This document shows, piece by piece, positions 25,332 through 33,119 of a DNA stretch of 36,445 nt. The translations under genes and the position numbers were made by a program. The DNA lies in contig JAJDVW010000060.1 in NCBI GenBank assembly GCA_022825925.1, positions 1 through 36,445 on the forward strand. The letters run 5' to 3'. This DNA is from Pseudomonadales bacterium. Lineage in GTDB: Bacteria > Pseudomonadota > Gammaproteobacteria > Pseudomonadales > Azotimanducaceae. Position 1 is the first letter of the stretch, and each line of letters opens with the position of its first letter. Under the pieces are notes generated by a model. The model saw nothing but the letters and a program-made list of their open reading frames with translations. It searched no databases and was not told the origin of the DNA.

Positions 25332-25356
25332 GGAAGGGGCTTGTCCCCTCCCCTAC
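25328..25356. terminator. Palindrome holding the stop codons of two convergent genes
   Basis: Arms GTAGGGAAGGGG (25328-25339) and CCCCTCCCCTAC (25345-25356), with a loop of about 5 nt, pair over 12 bp with one mismatch. The left arm contains the TAG of the lipoprotein gene (25329-25331); the right arm contains, on the minus strand, the TAG of the VOC gene (25353-25355). It could act as a bidirectional terminator, though there is no T-tract. Half-copies occur at 16925 and 32933, also overlapping TAG stops, so it may be a dispersed repeat. Confidence 0.55.
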
Positions 25357-25749
25357 ACCGGTATGACCGCCGCTTCGATCTTGTGGCCGTCGAGATCGCG
25401 GACGTAGCAGCAGTAGTAGCTCGGACCGTACTGCGGCCTCGGCCCGGGCGGGCCGTCGTCGGTCCCGCCCGCTTCGAGCGCCGCCGCATGGAATGCGTCG
25501 ACGGCTTCCCGGGATGGAGCGATGAACGCGACGTGGGTCCCGTTCCCCGTCGCGGCCGCGTCCCGGTCGAACGGTGTCTGTATCCAGAACTCCGGGAACT
25601 GCTTTGCCGTACGCCGCGGCCCCGGGGAGGGACATCACCTTGCGGGCGCCGACGAGCGGCAGCACCCGGTCGTAGAACCCAGTCGCCCGTTCGAAGTGGT
25701 TCGTCCCCAGGGATACGTGGTGCACGATGCTCGGGATGTCGTCGGCCAT
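25353..25749 (-). pseudogene. VOC (glyoxalase/bleomycin resistance) family protein, frameshifted
   Basis: The minus strand encodes a VOC protein in two frames. The first, from ATG 25749, gives SIVHHVSLGTNHFERATGFY ... GAAAYGK; the second continues KQFPEFWIQTPFDRDAA ... GNGTHVAFIAPSREAVDAFH ... YYCCYVRDLDGHKIEAAVIPV and stops at 25353. The switch is at 25603-25605, where the minus strand has AAA and two As would restore YGKQFPEFW. The whole span is 397 nt, one base over 132 codons, consistent with one inserted A; the intact protein would be 131 aa. Family metal ligands (H near the start, E in GHKIEA) are present. A sequencing error in a short homopolymer is as likely as a true mutation. Confidence 0.85.
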
Positions 25750-25772
25750 CTGCCCTGCCCTTCCCTGCCCTG

Positions 25773-27761
25773 CTAGCCTGGCGTGTACCAGATCGGCGAC
25801 GTCCAGGCCCGCTCCTGCAGGGTCGCGTTCAGGTCCGGCCTCGGGGCGACACCGGCCCGCAGCGCATCCCATGTCGACCAGCGGCAGGTCGGGTTCTCCA
25901 GCACGCGCACGTAGTAGAGCGCGCGCTGCGCCGGGTCGAACGTCGGGTCCTCCCAGGAGGCCGCCAACTGGGCCGCGCCGACATCCTCCGGGATGGAGCA
26001 GTCCGCGAGGTCCACGGTGGCACCGTTGTCCGGGCACCGATGGGTTTCCGGGTCCACGCTGCCGCCGTCGGAGCAGGCCACGTCGAACACCTGCTCCCGC
26101 CTGGCGCCGTCCTGGACCCAGCCCTTGATGACCTGCGCCCGCTGCAGCGGGGCGCCGCGCGGGTCGCGGGCGGCCCAGACGAGGAAGGTGGGCGCTCCTT
26201 CCGCGCGACCTTCGATGTCTCCGCCCATGGGTACTCCGCCGGCATCCGCCCGCCCGACCATGTCGAGGGCATCGGCGGCGATGCCGGCCAGGTCGTAGCC
26301 GCCGAAGAAGCGCACGCGGATCCTCGGTCCGCTCGTGCCGAAGGTCTCCTTGCGGCGGAACGCGTCGTGGAGCGATTCGCGGGTGTTCTCCTCCGCCCAC
26401 GCGCCGGTCAGCCCGGACGCGCCCCAATAGGTGTAGTAGGTCTCGCGGAACCGCTCGGCATCCTCGCCGCACCAGATCTTCGGCGCGGGTTGGACGGACT
26501 CGCCCGAGATGGCGGTCGGCACCCCCTCGGGGCACGGATACACGTCGAGCGGCCCCTCTCCGGCGACCGGCTCCAGGGGAATCGAGCCGCGCCGCTCCGG
26601 CGTGCCGTCGAGGAAGCCCACCTTGCTGTAGAAGTCGGATTCGTCGCCGGCGTACGACGCGTTGTGCGTGTCGCTCGCCCCGACGATGCCGAACTTGAAC
26701 GGGTTGAAGCCCTGCTCCTGCTCGAAGGCGATGCCGCGGATCAGGGCCTCGCGGGCATAACTCCCGGAGACGTTGCTGATGATCTGGGTGGCGATGCGGA
26801 ACGGCATGATCTCGAAGTCGGCCCACTCGTCGTTCGGCGACAGCAGCGGGTGGGTGTCGGAGGTTCCCTTCACCTGCGTGATCTCGATCAGGGGCTCGTT
26901 GCGCATCCGGAGGTCGGCGTAGGCCGGGTCGAACGGCGAGTCGTCATAGTAGGCGGGCTTGAACATCTGGCCGTTCGAACCGTTGCTGTTGTGCGGGATC
27001 GCGAGCGCGTCATGGCCGTTGTCGCGGGCCCGGTCCATCCACCGCCAGAGATCCTCGGGGTTCATCGAGTCAAGCCGCGAAAACGGCATCTCCGGCGCGC
27101 TGTCCCCCCGGAAGACCACGTTGCGGTGCAGGTTCTGGGACGACGGTCCGGAGGTGAACTCGTAGGCGACGAACGCCGTGAAGTTGCCCGGATCGTTGTG
27201 CCGGTTGGCCGACGCGACGATCTCCGCCCAGGCAGACAGGACGACGCCCTTGTCGAGCACCTCCCCATGCGTCTCCGGAGTCAGGTACGGGCGGATCGCC
27301 CCAAAGGCCTCCCCCCGCTCTTCCGCCGTCTTCGCGTTCGCGAAGGGCCGCGCGAACTCGGTCTTCGAAATCTCCGTGGTGGGATCGGACATCGCCGGCA
27401 GCATGCCGAGGAACATCGCGTGGTCCGTGACCGCGTAGAAGTCGAGCGGATCCGGGAGCTGCATCTCGAAGCCCGACGGGTGCATCAGGCTCTGGCCGCG
27501 CGCGAAGCGGTACGCGTCGTCGGGGGTCGCCACCGTGCCGAAGATGAACGCGTCGAACGAGTAGGTCGAGTGCACGTGCAGGTCGCCGAAGTAGGCGTTG
27601 CGAAGCGGGTTGGCCTCCGGGAGCACCGGCTCTCCGGCCGGCGCCGCGGTTTCCTCGGACTCGGCGGCGGGCGTCTCCGCCGGCTCCCGCGCGCATCCCG
27701 CCAGTCCTCCCGCCAGCGAAACGCCCGCGAGCCCGGCGACGATCAGATTTCGCGCCTTCAT
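25773..27761 (-). CDS. DUF3604 family lipoprotein
   Basis: 662 aa with a lipoprotein signal (MKARNLIVAGLAGVSLAGGL, lipobox Cys 23) and a DUF3604 body. The domain has PHP-phosphoesterase-like metal motifs: FGDLHVHSTYSFDAF (58-72), YAVTDHAMFLG (109-119) and later FGIVGASDTHNASYAG. The DxHxH and TDH motifs suggest a metal-dependent hydrolase, but no reaction is established for this family. It is anchored outside the cytoplasmic membrane if the lipobox is used. ATG 27761 is chosen over 27776 because of GGGGGG upstream and the normal signal peptide length. The VOC gene follows 23 bp downstream on the same strand. Confidence 0.9.
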   Translation of the reverse strand: MKARNLIVAGLAGVSLAGGLAGCAREPAETPAAESEETAAPAGEPVLPEANPLRNAYFGDLHVHSTYSFDAFIFGTVATPDDAYRFARGQSLMHPSGFEMQLPDPLDFYAVTDHAMFLGMLPAMSDPTTEISKTEFARPFANAKTAEERGEAFGAIRPYLTPETHGEVLDKGVVLSAWAEIVASANRHNDPGNFTAFVAYEFTSGPSSQNLHRNVVFRGDSAPEMPFSRLDSMNPEDLWRWMDRARDNGHDALAIPHNSNGSNGQMFKPAYYDDSPFDPAYADLRMRNEPLIEITQVKGTSDTHPLLSPNDEWADFEIMPFRIATQIISNVSGSYAREALIRGIAFEQEQGFNPFKFGIVGASDTHNASYAGDESDFYSKVGFLDGTPERRGSIPLEPVAGEGPLDVYPCPEGVPTAISGESVQPAPKIWCGEDAERFRETYYTYWGASGLTGAWAEENTRESLHDAFRRKETFGTSGPRIRVRFFGGYDLAGIAADALDMVGRADAGGVPMGGDIEGRAEGAPTFLVWAARDPRGAPLQRAQVIKGWVQDGARREQVFDVACSDGGSVDPETHRCPDNGATVDLADCSIPEDVGAAQLAASWEDPTFDPAQRALYYVRVLENPTCRWSTWDALRAGVAPRPDLNATLQERAWTSPIWYTPG

Positions 27762-27813
27762 GATCCCCCCTGCCAATCGGCGGTCAGTGCGCCGGAGCGT
27801 ACCAGATGGGCGT

Positions 27814-28065
27814 TCATCCCTCCCGACGCTCCTCCCGCCCGGAGGCCAGCCCGCCGAGGCCGCGCAGGAACTCCTGGTACGCCTCGATCGACTGGCGGCC
27901 GCCCTCGAACATCGCCGTCATCATGCGTCCGAGCGTTTCCTGGTCGCCCTGCTGCGCGACGAACTGCCGGAACCGCTCCGCCATGAACTCCTGGGCCGCC
28001 GTGGTGTCGGGCAGGCCGAACAACTGCCGGACTTCCGCCGGCGTGATGTCCACTTCGATCTTCAT
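27814..28065 (-). CDS. DUF6489 family small protein
   Basis: 83 aa starting MKIEVDITPAEVRQLFGLPD, the recognisable DUF6489 N-terminus, then amphipathic helices (AAQEFMAERFRQFVAQQ; ETLGRMMTAMFEGG) and a charged tail. Function unknown; no signal or membrane segment. ATG 28065 with GGAG eight bases upstream. It begins 10 bp after the stop of the glyoxalase II-type gene, so the two are in one operon. The downstream gap to the DUF3604 gene (27762-27813) is only 52 bp. Confidence 0.85.
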   Translation of the reverse strand: MKIEVDITPAEVRQLFGLPDTTAAQEFMAERFRQFVAQQGDQETLGRMMTAMFEGGRQSIEAYQEFLRGLGGLASGREERREG

Positions 28066-28075
28066 GGCCCGCTCC

Positions 28076-28870
28076 CTACCAGGAATTGCGCAGCTCGCGC
28101 AGCCTCAGGAACACGTCCTTCGGCGTCGGGTCCTCGTCCATCTCCGGGAAGGCCTCGCGCAGCCGCGCGATGACCACGGGGCTCGAGAGCCGGAAGAATG
28201 TGTTGATCTCGCGCTCCCGCGCCAGCGTCGTCACCATCGGGTCGTCCGGATCGTGCGTGCCGGAGAGTTCCTTCGACAGGCTCGCCGCCGAGGCGTTGTC
28301 CGGCTCGCGGTCCAGGGTGAACTCCAGATTGCCCTGGATGTAGTCGTGACCCGGATAGATGCGGGTCTCTTCCGGCAGCCGGTCGAGCTGCGAAACGAAC
28401 GTCTCGTACAGTTCCTCCGGGTGGCCGCCCCCGTGACAGTTCCCGGCGCCGGCGTTGAACAGCGTGTCGCCGCAGAAGAGCGCCGGCGCGTCCGTCTTCG
28501 ACAGCAGGCAGATGTGGCTCATGGTATGGCCCGGCGTGTCGAGGGCCAGCAGTTCGACGGTCCTGCCGACGGTGACCACGTCGCCGACGCCGAGCCCCAC
28601 GTCGATGCCGTCGATGGACGCACCGGCGTCCCGGTGCGCGAGCAGCTTCGCGCTCGTGGCCTCGATCATGGCGCCGTTGCCGCCCGTGTGGTCGAGGTGC
28701 TCGTGGGTGTTGAGGATCTGGGTGATCTCCCAGCCCTTGTCGCGGGCGCGTCCAAGGCACTTCTCGTGGTCCAGCGGATCGACCGCCAGCGCCTCTCCGG
28801 TCTCCGGGCAGGCGATCAGGTAGTTGAAGTTGCGGAACGCGTTGCCCGTCCAGATCTGTTCGACGATCAC
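28076..28870 (-). CDS. Metallo-beta-lactamase fold hydrolase, hydroxyacylglutathione hydrolase (glyoxalase II) type
   Basis: 264 aa. Metal motif THEHLDH (H56, H58, D60, H61), further ligand H in [13 protein letters not shown] in CGDTLF, and H in YPGHDY. The C-terminal segment [20 protein letters not shown] corresponds to the glyoxalase II substrate domain (family form N-P-F-L-R). Glyoxalase II hydrolyses S-lactoylglutathione to lactate and glutathione. The frameshifted VOC gene nearby belongs to the glyoxalase I superfamily, but a link is weak because the DUF3604 gene separates them. GTG 28870 with GGGAG upstream. It diverges from nrdR over 163 bp. Confidence 0.85.
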   Translation of the reverse strand: MIVEQIWTGNAFRNFNYLIACPETGEALAVDPLDHEKCLGRARDKGWEITQILNTHEHLDHTGGNGAMIEATSAKLLAHRDAGASIDGIDVGLGVGDVVTVGRTVELLALDTPGHTMSHICLLSKTDAPALFCGDTLFNAGAGNCHGGGHPEELYETFVSQLDRLPEETRIYPGHDYIQGNLEFTLDREPDNASAASLSKELSGTHDPDDPMVTTLAREREINTFFRLSSPVVIARLREAFPEMDEDPTPKDVFLRLRELRNSW

Positions 28871-28993
28871 GGCTGCTCTCCCCCGTTTCCAAGATCGTTG
28901 CGACGGTCCGTATCATGGACGCAAACGGGCCGCGGCGCACGCCCGTCCCGGACCCGTCCCGGCGGGCTCGCCGGCGCCGCTCCGGCGACGCAG

Positions 28994-28999
28994 TACAAT
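28994..28999 (+). promoter_or_regulatory. -10 element of the nrdR-rib operon
   Basis: TACAAT at 28994-28999, 35 bp before the nrdR ATG; -35 not convincing. The rest of the 163-bp divergent gap shows no other motif that I can support, and I saw no FMN riboswitch. Confidence 0.4.
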
Positions 29000-29033
29000 C
29001 CCAAGGCTGTTTCCCCGTCGGCGGTACCCGTCC

Positions 29034-29492
29034 ATGCACTGCCCCTTCTGCGGCGACGAAGACACCAGGGTGATCGACTCGCGCCTCGTCGCCGAGGGAG
29101 GCGAGGTGCGGCGCCGCAGGGCCTGCCGGCGCTGCGGCGAACGGTTCACCACCTACGAGCGCGCGGCGCTCGTGATGCCGCACGTCGTCAAGAGCAACGG
29201 GGCCCGGGAGCCGTTCAACGAGGAGAAACTGCGCGCCGGCATGCTGCGCGCGCTGGAGAAGCGCCCCGTGGGCGCCGAGGAGATCGAGAACGCCATCGGC
29301 CACATCACCCACGGGCTGCGCTCGACGGGCGAGCGCGAGGTGCCCTCGCGCACCGTGGGCGAGGCCGTGATGGAGGAACTGCGGGCCATGGACGCGGTCG
29401 CGTACGTACGCTTCGCCTCCGTCTACCGGGACTTCCAGGACATCCGCGACTTCTCGGAGGAAGTCCGCCGGCTGCGGCCCGAGAACGACTGA
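29034..29492 (+). CDS. nrdR: Transcriptional repressor NrdR
   Basis: Zinc-ribbon/ATP-cone repressor of ribonucleotide reductase genes, sensing ATP/dATP. 152 aa, family length. Zinc ribbon: C3 and C6 (CPFC) with C31 and C34 (CRRC); ATP-cone about 49-139 ([20 protein letters not shown] ... [15 protein letters not shown]). Start ATG 29034, immediately followed by HCPFCG as in all family members. First gene of the run to pgpA; ribD follows after 17 bp. Confidence 0.97.
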   Translation: MHCPFCGDEDTRVIDSRLVAEGGEVRRRRACRRCGERFTTYERAALVMPHVVKSNGAREPFNEEKLRAGMLRALEKRPVGAEEIENAIGHITHGLRSTGEREVPSRTVGEAVMEELRAMDAVAYVRFASVYRDFQDIRDFSEEVRRLRPEND

Positions 29493-29509
29493 GCGACGCG
29501 GCGCACTCC

Positions 29510-30592
29510 ATGTCCCGCAACGCCGACCGACTGTTCCTGCGCGCCGCCGTCGCTCTCGCCGAGCGCGGCCTCTACACCTGCGCCCCCAATCCACGCGTCG
29601 GCTGCCTGATCGTGCGGGACGGCCGGACCCTCGGCCGCGGCTGGCACGTCCGGACGGGCGAGGCGCACGCCGAAGTGCGCGCCCTCGCGGACGCGGGACC
29701 CGACGTCGCGGGAGCGACCGCCTACGTCTCTCTCGAGCCATGCTCGTTCCACGGCAGGACGCCACCCTGCACGGATGCCCTGGTCGCCGCCGGCATCCGC
29801 CGCGTCGTGGCCGCCATGGCAGACCCGCATCCGCGCATCGCCGGGGCCGGATTCGAGCAGCTCCGGGAAGCGGGCATCGCCGTCGATGTCATCGACCTGC
29901 CCGAGGCGCGCGAGCTGAACCTGGGCTGGACCACCCGGCTCGCGACCGGGCGTCCCTGGGTGCGCATCAAGACCGCGGTGTCCCTCGACGGGCGGACCGC
30001 GATGGCGAGCGGCGAAAGCCAGTGGATCACGGGCCCCGCCGCCCGTGCCGACGTGCAGCACTGGCGCGCGCGCAGTTGCGCCGTGATCACCGGCGCCGGC
30101 ACCGTGCGGATCGACAATCCCAGGCTCACCGTACGCGACCGGCGTTTCGCCGCGGACGGACACCTGCGCCAGCCGCTCCGCGTCGTGGTGAGCCGGTCGG
30201 GCGCGCTGCCGCCCGACGCCACTGTGCTCACGGACGGCGGCCCCTTGCTCCTCGCCTGCGGTCGCGACGGCGCGCCGGCGTCCGGCCCCGAGGCGTGGCG
30301 GGACGACACCCCCCGGGTCGACCTCGCGGCGCTCCTGGCACACCTGGGCGAGCGCCAGTGCAACGAGGTGCTCGTCGAGGCCGGGCCGACCCTGGCCGGG
30401 GCATTCCTCGAGGCGGGCCTGTGGGACGAACTGATCGTCTACGTCGCCGCCAGGCTGCTCGGCAGCGATGCCAGGCCCCTGGCGCGGCTCGGCCTCGCGC
30501 GCATGGCCGAGGCGGTCACGGGTAGAATCCACGACGTGACGACTTTGGGAGAGGACGTCCGGCTCAAGATCCGCCGCGACGCCGCTTCCTGA
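29510..30592 (+). CDS. ribD: Bifunctional pyrimidine deaminase/reductase RibD
   Basis: Second and third steps of riboflavin synthesis: deamination, then reduction of the ribosyl side chain of the pyrimidine intermediate. 360 aa. Deaminase domain (1-145) with zinc site H53-A-E55, PC at 77-78 and C87 (LEPCSFHGRTPPC); reductase domain (about 148-358) with RIKTAVSLDGRTA, GAGTVRIDNPRLTVR and EAGPTLAGAFLEAGL. ATG 29510 lies 17 bp after nrdR. As in E. coli, ribH follows directly, and the genes for riboflavin synthase and RibB/RibA are not in this block. Confidence 0.96.
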   Translation: MSRNADRLFLRAAVALAERGLYTCAPNPRVGCLIVRDGRTLGRGWHVRTGEAHAEVRALADAGPDVAGATAYVSLEPCSFHGRTPPCTDALVAAGIRRVVAAMADPHPRIAGAGFEQLREAGIAVDVIDLPEARELNLGWTTRLATGRPWVRIKTAVSLDGRTAMASGESQWITGPAARADVQHWRARSCAVITGAGTVRIDNPRLTVRDRRFAADGHLRQPLRVVVSRSGALPPDATVLTDGGPLLLACGRDGAPASGPEAWRDDTPRVDLAALLAHLGERQCNEVLVEAGPTLAGAFLEAGLWDELIVYVAARLLGSDARPLARLGLARMAEAVTGRIHDVTTLGEDVRLKIRRDAAS

Positions 30593-30637
30593 CCACCGGG
30601 CGGGACGCGGCGACGGTCCCGCCGAACGGGAGAGCCG

Positions 30638-31111
30638 ATGGCGGACGAGAAACCCGGGGAACTCGAACTCGACGGCAGCGGACGCCGCATCGCCGTCGTC
30701 GCGGCCCGCTTCAACGCCTCGGTCGTGGACCCGATGCTCGAGAGCGCGCTGGCGACCCTGGCCCGGCATGGGGTCGCGCGCGACGCCATCGACGTGTTCC
30801 GGGTCCCGGGGTCGTTCGACCTCCCCGTCGTTGCCCGACGCGCGGCGCAGTCCCTCACGCCCGACGCCGTCATCGCCCTCGGGGCCGTCATCCGGGGCGA
30901 GACGCCGCACTTCGACTACGTGTCCGGCGAGTGCGCCGCCGGCCTGCAGCGCGCGGCGCTCGAGACCGGCGTCCCGATGATCTTCGGCGTCCTCACCACC
31001 AACACCGACGAACAGGCGGTCGTGCGGGCGGATCCCCAGCGGGGGGACAAGGGCGGCGATGCCGCGCGCGCCGCGCTCGAACTGGCCGCGGTCCTCGACC
31101 GCGTCCGATGA
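30638..31111 (+). CDS. ribH: 6,7-dimethyl-8-ribityllumazine synthase
   Basis: Condenses the RibD/phosphatase product with dihydroxybutanone phosphate to lumazine, the precursor of riboflavin. 157 aa. Motifs: AARFNASV (23-30), VPGSFDLPV (56-64), ALGAVIRGETPHFDYVSGEC (80-99) with catalytic H91, and FGVLTTNTDEQA. Start ATG 30638 with GGGAGAG upstream. Its TGA overlaps the nusB ATG (31108-31111). Confidence 0.97.
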   Translation: MADEKPGELELDGSGRRIAVVAARFNASVVDPMLESALATLARHGVARDAIDVFRVPGSFDLPVVARRAAQSLTPDAVIALGAVIRGETPHFDYVSGECAAGLQRAALETGVPMIFGVLTTNTDEQAVVRADPQRGDKGGDAARAALELAAVLDRVR

Positions 31112-31539
31112 ACGCCTGGGCGCGCCGCCGCGCGCGACGCGCGCTGGTTCAGGCAATCTACCAGTGGCAACTGGGCGGTCAGCCCGCGGACGCCATCCGC
31201 ACGCAGTTCTCCGACAACGGCGCCCTCGACCGGGCGGATGCCGAGTTCTTCGACGCGTGCCTGCGCGGCGTGCTCGACGGCGCCCCCGAACTCGACGCCG
31301 CGTTCGGTGCCTATCTCGATCGCAGCGTGGCCGCGCTGGACCAGGTCGAGCGGGCGATCCTGCGCGCCGGCGCCTACGAGCTGCGCTCGCGCGTCGACGT
31401 GCCCTACAAGGTCGCGATCGACGAGTACGTCCGGCTCGCCAAGACCTTCGGCGCGGAGGACAGCTACAAGTACGTGAACGGCGTCCTCGACCGCGTCGCC
31501 CGCGACCTCCGCGCCGCCGAGACGTCGACGGAACAATGA
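31108..31539 (+). CDS. nusB: Transcription antitermination factor NusB
   Basis: Binds boxA RNA with NusE (S10) to build the rRNA antitermination complex. 143 aa, all-helical. Start ARRRARRALVQAIYQWQLGG is the conserved RNA-binding helix; the C-terminal half contains LRAGAYELR, VPYKVAIDEYVRLAKTFG and YKYVNGVLDRVA, characteristic of NusB. Coupled to ribH by ATGA. Its target, a boxA, is visible in the rrn leader at 1021-1034 in this window. The stop TGA lies in a short tandem repeat. Confidence 0.96.
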   Translation: MNAWARRRARRALVQAIYQWQLGGQPADAIRTQFSDNGALDRADAEFFDACLRGVLDGAPELDAAFGAYLDRSVAALDQVERAILRAGAYELRSRVDVPYKVAIDEYVRLAKTFGAEDSYKYVNGVLDRVARDLRAAETSTEQ

Positions 31540-31560
31540 CGGAACAAAATGACGGAACAA
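31527..31560. repeat. Short tandem repeat across the nusB/thiL junction
   Basis: GACGGAACAA occurs three times: 31527-31536, 31538-31547 and 31551-31560, separated by 1 and 3 bases. The copies place TGA, TGA and TAA codons in two frames (31537, 31550 and 31561) and end 4 bp before the thiL GTG. Expansion here probably moved the thiL start away from the nusB stop. Confidence 0.75.
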
Positions 31561-31564
31561 TAAA

Positions 31565-32446
31565 GTGGACGAGTTCGCCCTGATCGACCGGATCGTCGCG
31601 ATCCTGGGAGAGCGGGCCGGGGGCGAGGGCGTACTGCTCGGACCGGGCGACGACGCCGCCCTCGTCGCCGTACCCCCCGGCTTCGATCTCGCCGTCACGA
31701 CGGACACCCTGGTGGCCGGCCGGCACTTTCCGCCGGACGCACCCGGCGACCTGGTCGGAGAGCGCGCCCTGGGCGTCAACCTGTCGGACCTCGCCGCGAT
31801 GGGCGCAGAAGCGCGTTACTGCGTGGTGGCGCTGACCGCGCCCGAGCCGGACGTGCCCTGGATCGAGGCATTCGCACGCGGGCTGGCCGATGCCGCCGCG
31901 CGCCATCGGGTCGCCATCGTGGGCGGCAACCTGGCACGGGGACCGCTCTGCGTCTCCGTGGCGGCGCACGGGATCGTAGCCGGCGGCCAGGCGCTCACGA
32001 GGTCGGGGGCCCGTCCCGGAGACCGCGTGTACGTGTCCGGCGCGCTCGGCGTCGGCCACTCGGCGCGGCTCGCCGAGGACCCCCGATTTTACAGGGTCGA
32101 GCCCCGGCTCGACCTCGGCGCCGCGCTGCGCGGCGTCGCGTCCGCGGCCATCGACATCTCCGACGGCTTTGTTTCCGACCTCCGGCACCTCTGCACCGCC
32201 AGCGGCGTGGGCGCCGAGATCGACCTCCAAGCTGTGCCCGTCTGCCCGGAAGTCGACGCGCGCACCGCGCTCGCCTGCGGCGACGACTACGAACTGCTGT
32301 TCACCGCCGCCGAACTCCCGCCCCTGGACGCGACGGTGTACGCCGTCGGCACGATCGTCGCGGGAGAACGCGTGACGGTGCTGGAGGCCGGGCGTCCCCT
32401 GGACCTCGATCCGGCCGGTCCGAGGGGCTTCCGCCATTTCGAGTAG
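31565..32446 (+). CDS. thiL: Thiamine-monophosphate kinase
   Basis: Phosphorylates thiamine-P to thiamine diphosphate with ATP. 293 aa; E. coli has 325. Motifs of the PurM-like fold: LGPGDDAALV (about 25-34), TTDTLVAGRHF, LGVNLSDLAAMGA (metal/ATP), AIDISDGFVSDLRHL, and ACGDDYELLFTA. Start GTG 31565 (DEFALIDRI fits the family); the Shine-Dalgarno is poor, since the short tandem repeat occupies that zone. Overlaps pgpA if the latter starts at 32436. Confidence 0.95.
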   Translation: MDEFALIDRIVAILGERAGGEGVLLGPGDDAALVAVPPGFDLAVTTDTLVAGRHFPPDAPGDLVGERALGVNLSDLAAMGAEARYCVVALTAPEPDVPWIEAFARGLADAAARHRVAIVGGNLARGPLCVSVAAHGIVAGGQALTRSGARPGDRVYVSGALGVGHSARLAEDPRFYRVEPRLDLGAALRGVASAAIDISDGFVSDLRHLCTASGVGAEIDLQAVPVCPEVDARTALACGDDYELLFTAAELPPLDATVYAVGTIVAGERVTVLEAGRPLDLDPAGPRGFRHFE

Positions 32447-32936
32447 CCGTCTCACGCCGCGCGACCTGGCCGGCCCCGACGTGCTGGTCGCGACCGGCCT
32501 CGGCGCGGGCTTCCTGCCCGTCGCTCCCGGCACGTGGGGCGCCCTGCTCGGCGCGCTCGCCTGGTGGGTGACCTTCGCCGACGCCCCGCCGCTGGTGCAG
32601 GTCACCGCCGCGGCCACCCTGGCGGCGGGCGCCGGCTGGCTCCTGCACTTCCTGTGCGCGCGGCGAAACCTGCACGACGATCCCGCCATCGTGCTGGACG
32701 AGATCGCGGGCGTCTGGATCGCCCTCCTGTTCGTCCCGGCGGAACCGTTCCCGCTCGTCGCCGCATGCGCGCTGTTCCGCCTGTTCGACATCTGGAAGCC
32801 GTGGCCCGTGTCCTGGGCGGACCGGCAGGTCGGAGGCGGCCTCGGGGTGCTGCTCGACGACCTCCTGGCCGGGCTCCTCGCGCTTGCCGCGTTCCACGGG
32901 GGTCGGTGGGCGATCGGGGTCGTATCCGTCTGGTAG
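32436..32936 (+). CDS. pgpA: Phosphatidylglycerophosphatase A, probable AUU start
   Basis: Removes phosphate from phosphatidylglycerophosphate in the membrane. Core motifs: LVATGLGAGFLPVAPGTWG, DDPAIVLDEIAGVWIAL, LFRLFDIWKPWPVSW, DRQVGGGLGVLLDDLLAG; four hydrophobic segments. The first available GTG (32481) leaves only five residues before GLGAG, while relatives have 15-25 including a WH-type motif. An in-frame ATT at 32436 gives 166 aa, with LTPRDLAGPDVLVATG in that place, and has GAGGGG (32422-32427) eight bases upstream. So the start is proposed at ATT, overlapping thiL by 11 bp; GTG 32481 is the fallback. Last gene of the operon; stop TAG in GTAGGGGCG. Confidence 0.88.
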   Translation: MSSSRLTPRDLAGPDVLVATGLGAGFLPVAPGTWGALLGALAWWVTFADAPPLVQVTAAATLAAGAGWLLHFLCARRNLHDDPAIVLDEIAGVWIALLFVPAEPFPLVAACALFRLFDIWKPWPVSWADRQVGGGLGVLLDDLLAGLLALAAFHGGRWAIGVVSVW

Positions 32937-32937
32937 G

Positions 32938-33119
32938 GGCGTCACCGGGTGGTTCGAGGCGCTGGCTGCCTGGGAAGCCAACGGGATCGACGGGACGGCG
33001 GCGATGTTGGAGGCCGGCGGGGCGCGGGAAGGGGCGAGGAGATTCACTCGCCCGATTTGCCCCTATCCGCAGTTCGCAGAGTACAGCGGTTCCGGCGATG
33101 TCGATGAAGCCGGGAGCTT
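32938..33119 (+). pseudogene. C-terminal relic of a tannase/feruloyl esterase family gene
   Basis: Two bases after the pgpA stop, a frame reads VTGWFEALAAWEANGIDG ... RPICPYPQFAEYSGSGD then VDEAGSFICT. The tannase/feruloyl esterase family ends in just this way (W-E-G ... RPLCPYPQxAxYxGxG ... A-x-F-x-C). Only about 60 residues remain; the catalytic domain, start codon and signal are absent, and the frame runs on to a stop at 33198 without family sequence, overlapping the membrane protein gene on the other strand. So a decayed 3' end, left by a deletion that joined it to pgpA. Confidence 0.75.

Noticed and set aside
28871..29033. FMN or other riboswitch before the nrdR-rib operon
   Set aside because: The gap is short and lacks conserved riboswitch core motifs; ribH here is within the operon, as in E. 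coli where no FMN switch precedes it.
29423..32791. 1122-codon minus-strand open frame across ribD to pgpA
   Set aside because: It covers five recognised plus-strand genes; composition is that of a codon-position shadow.
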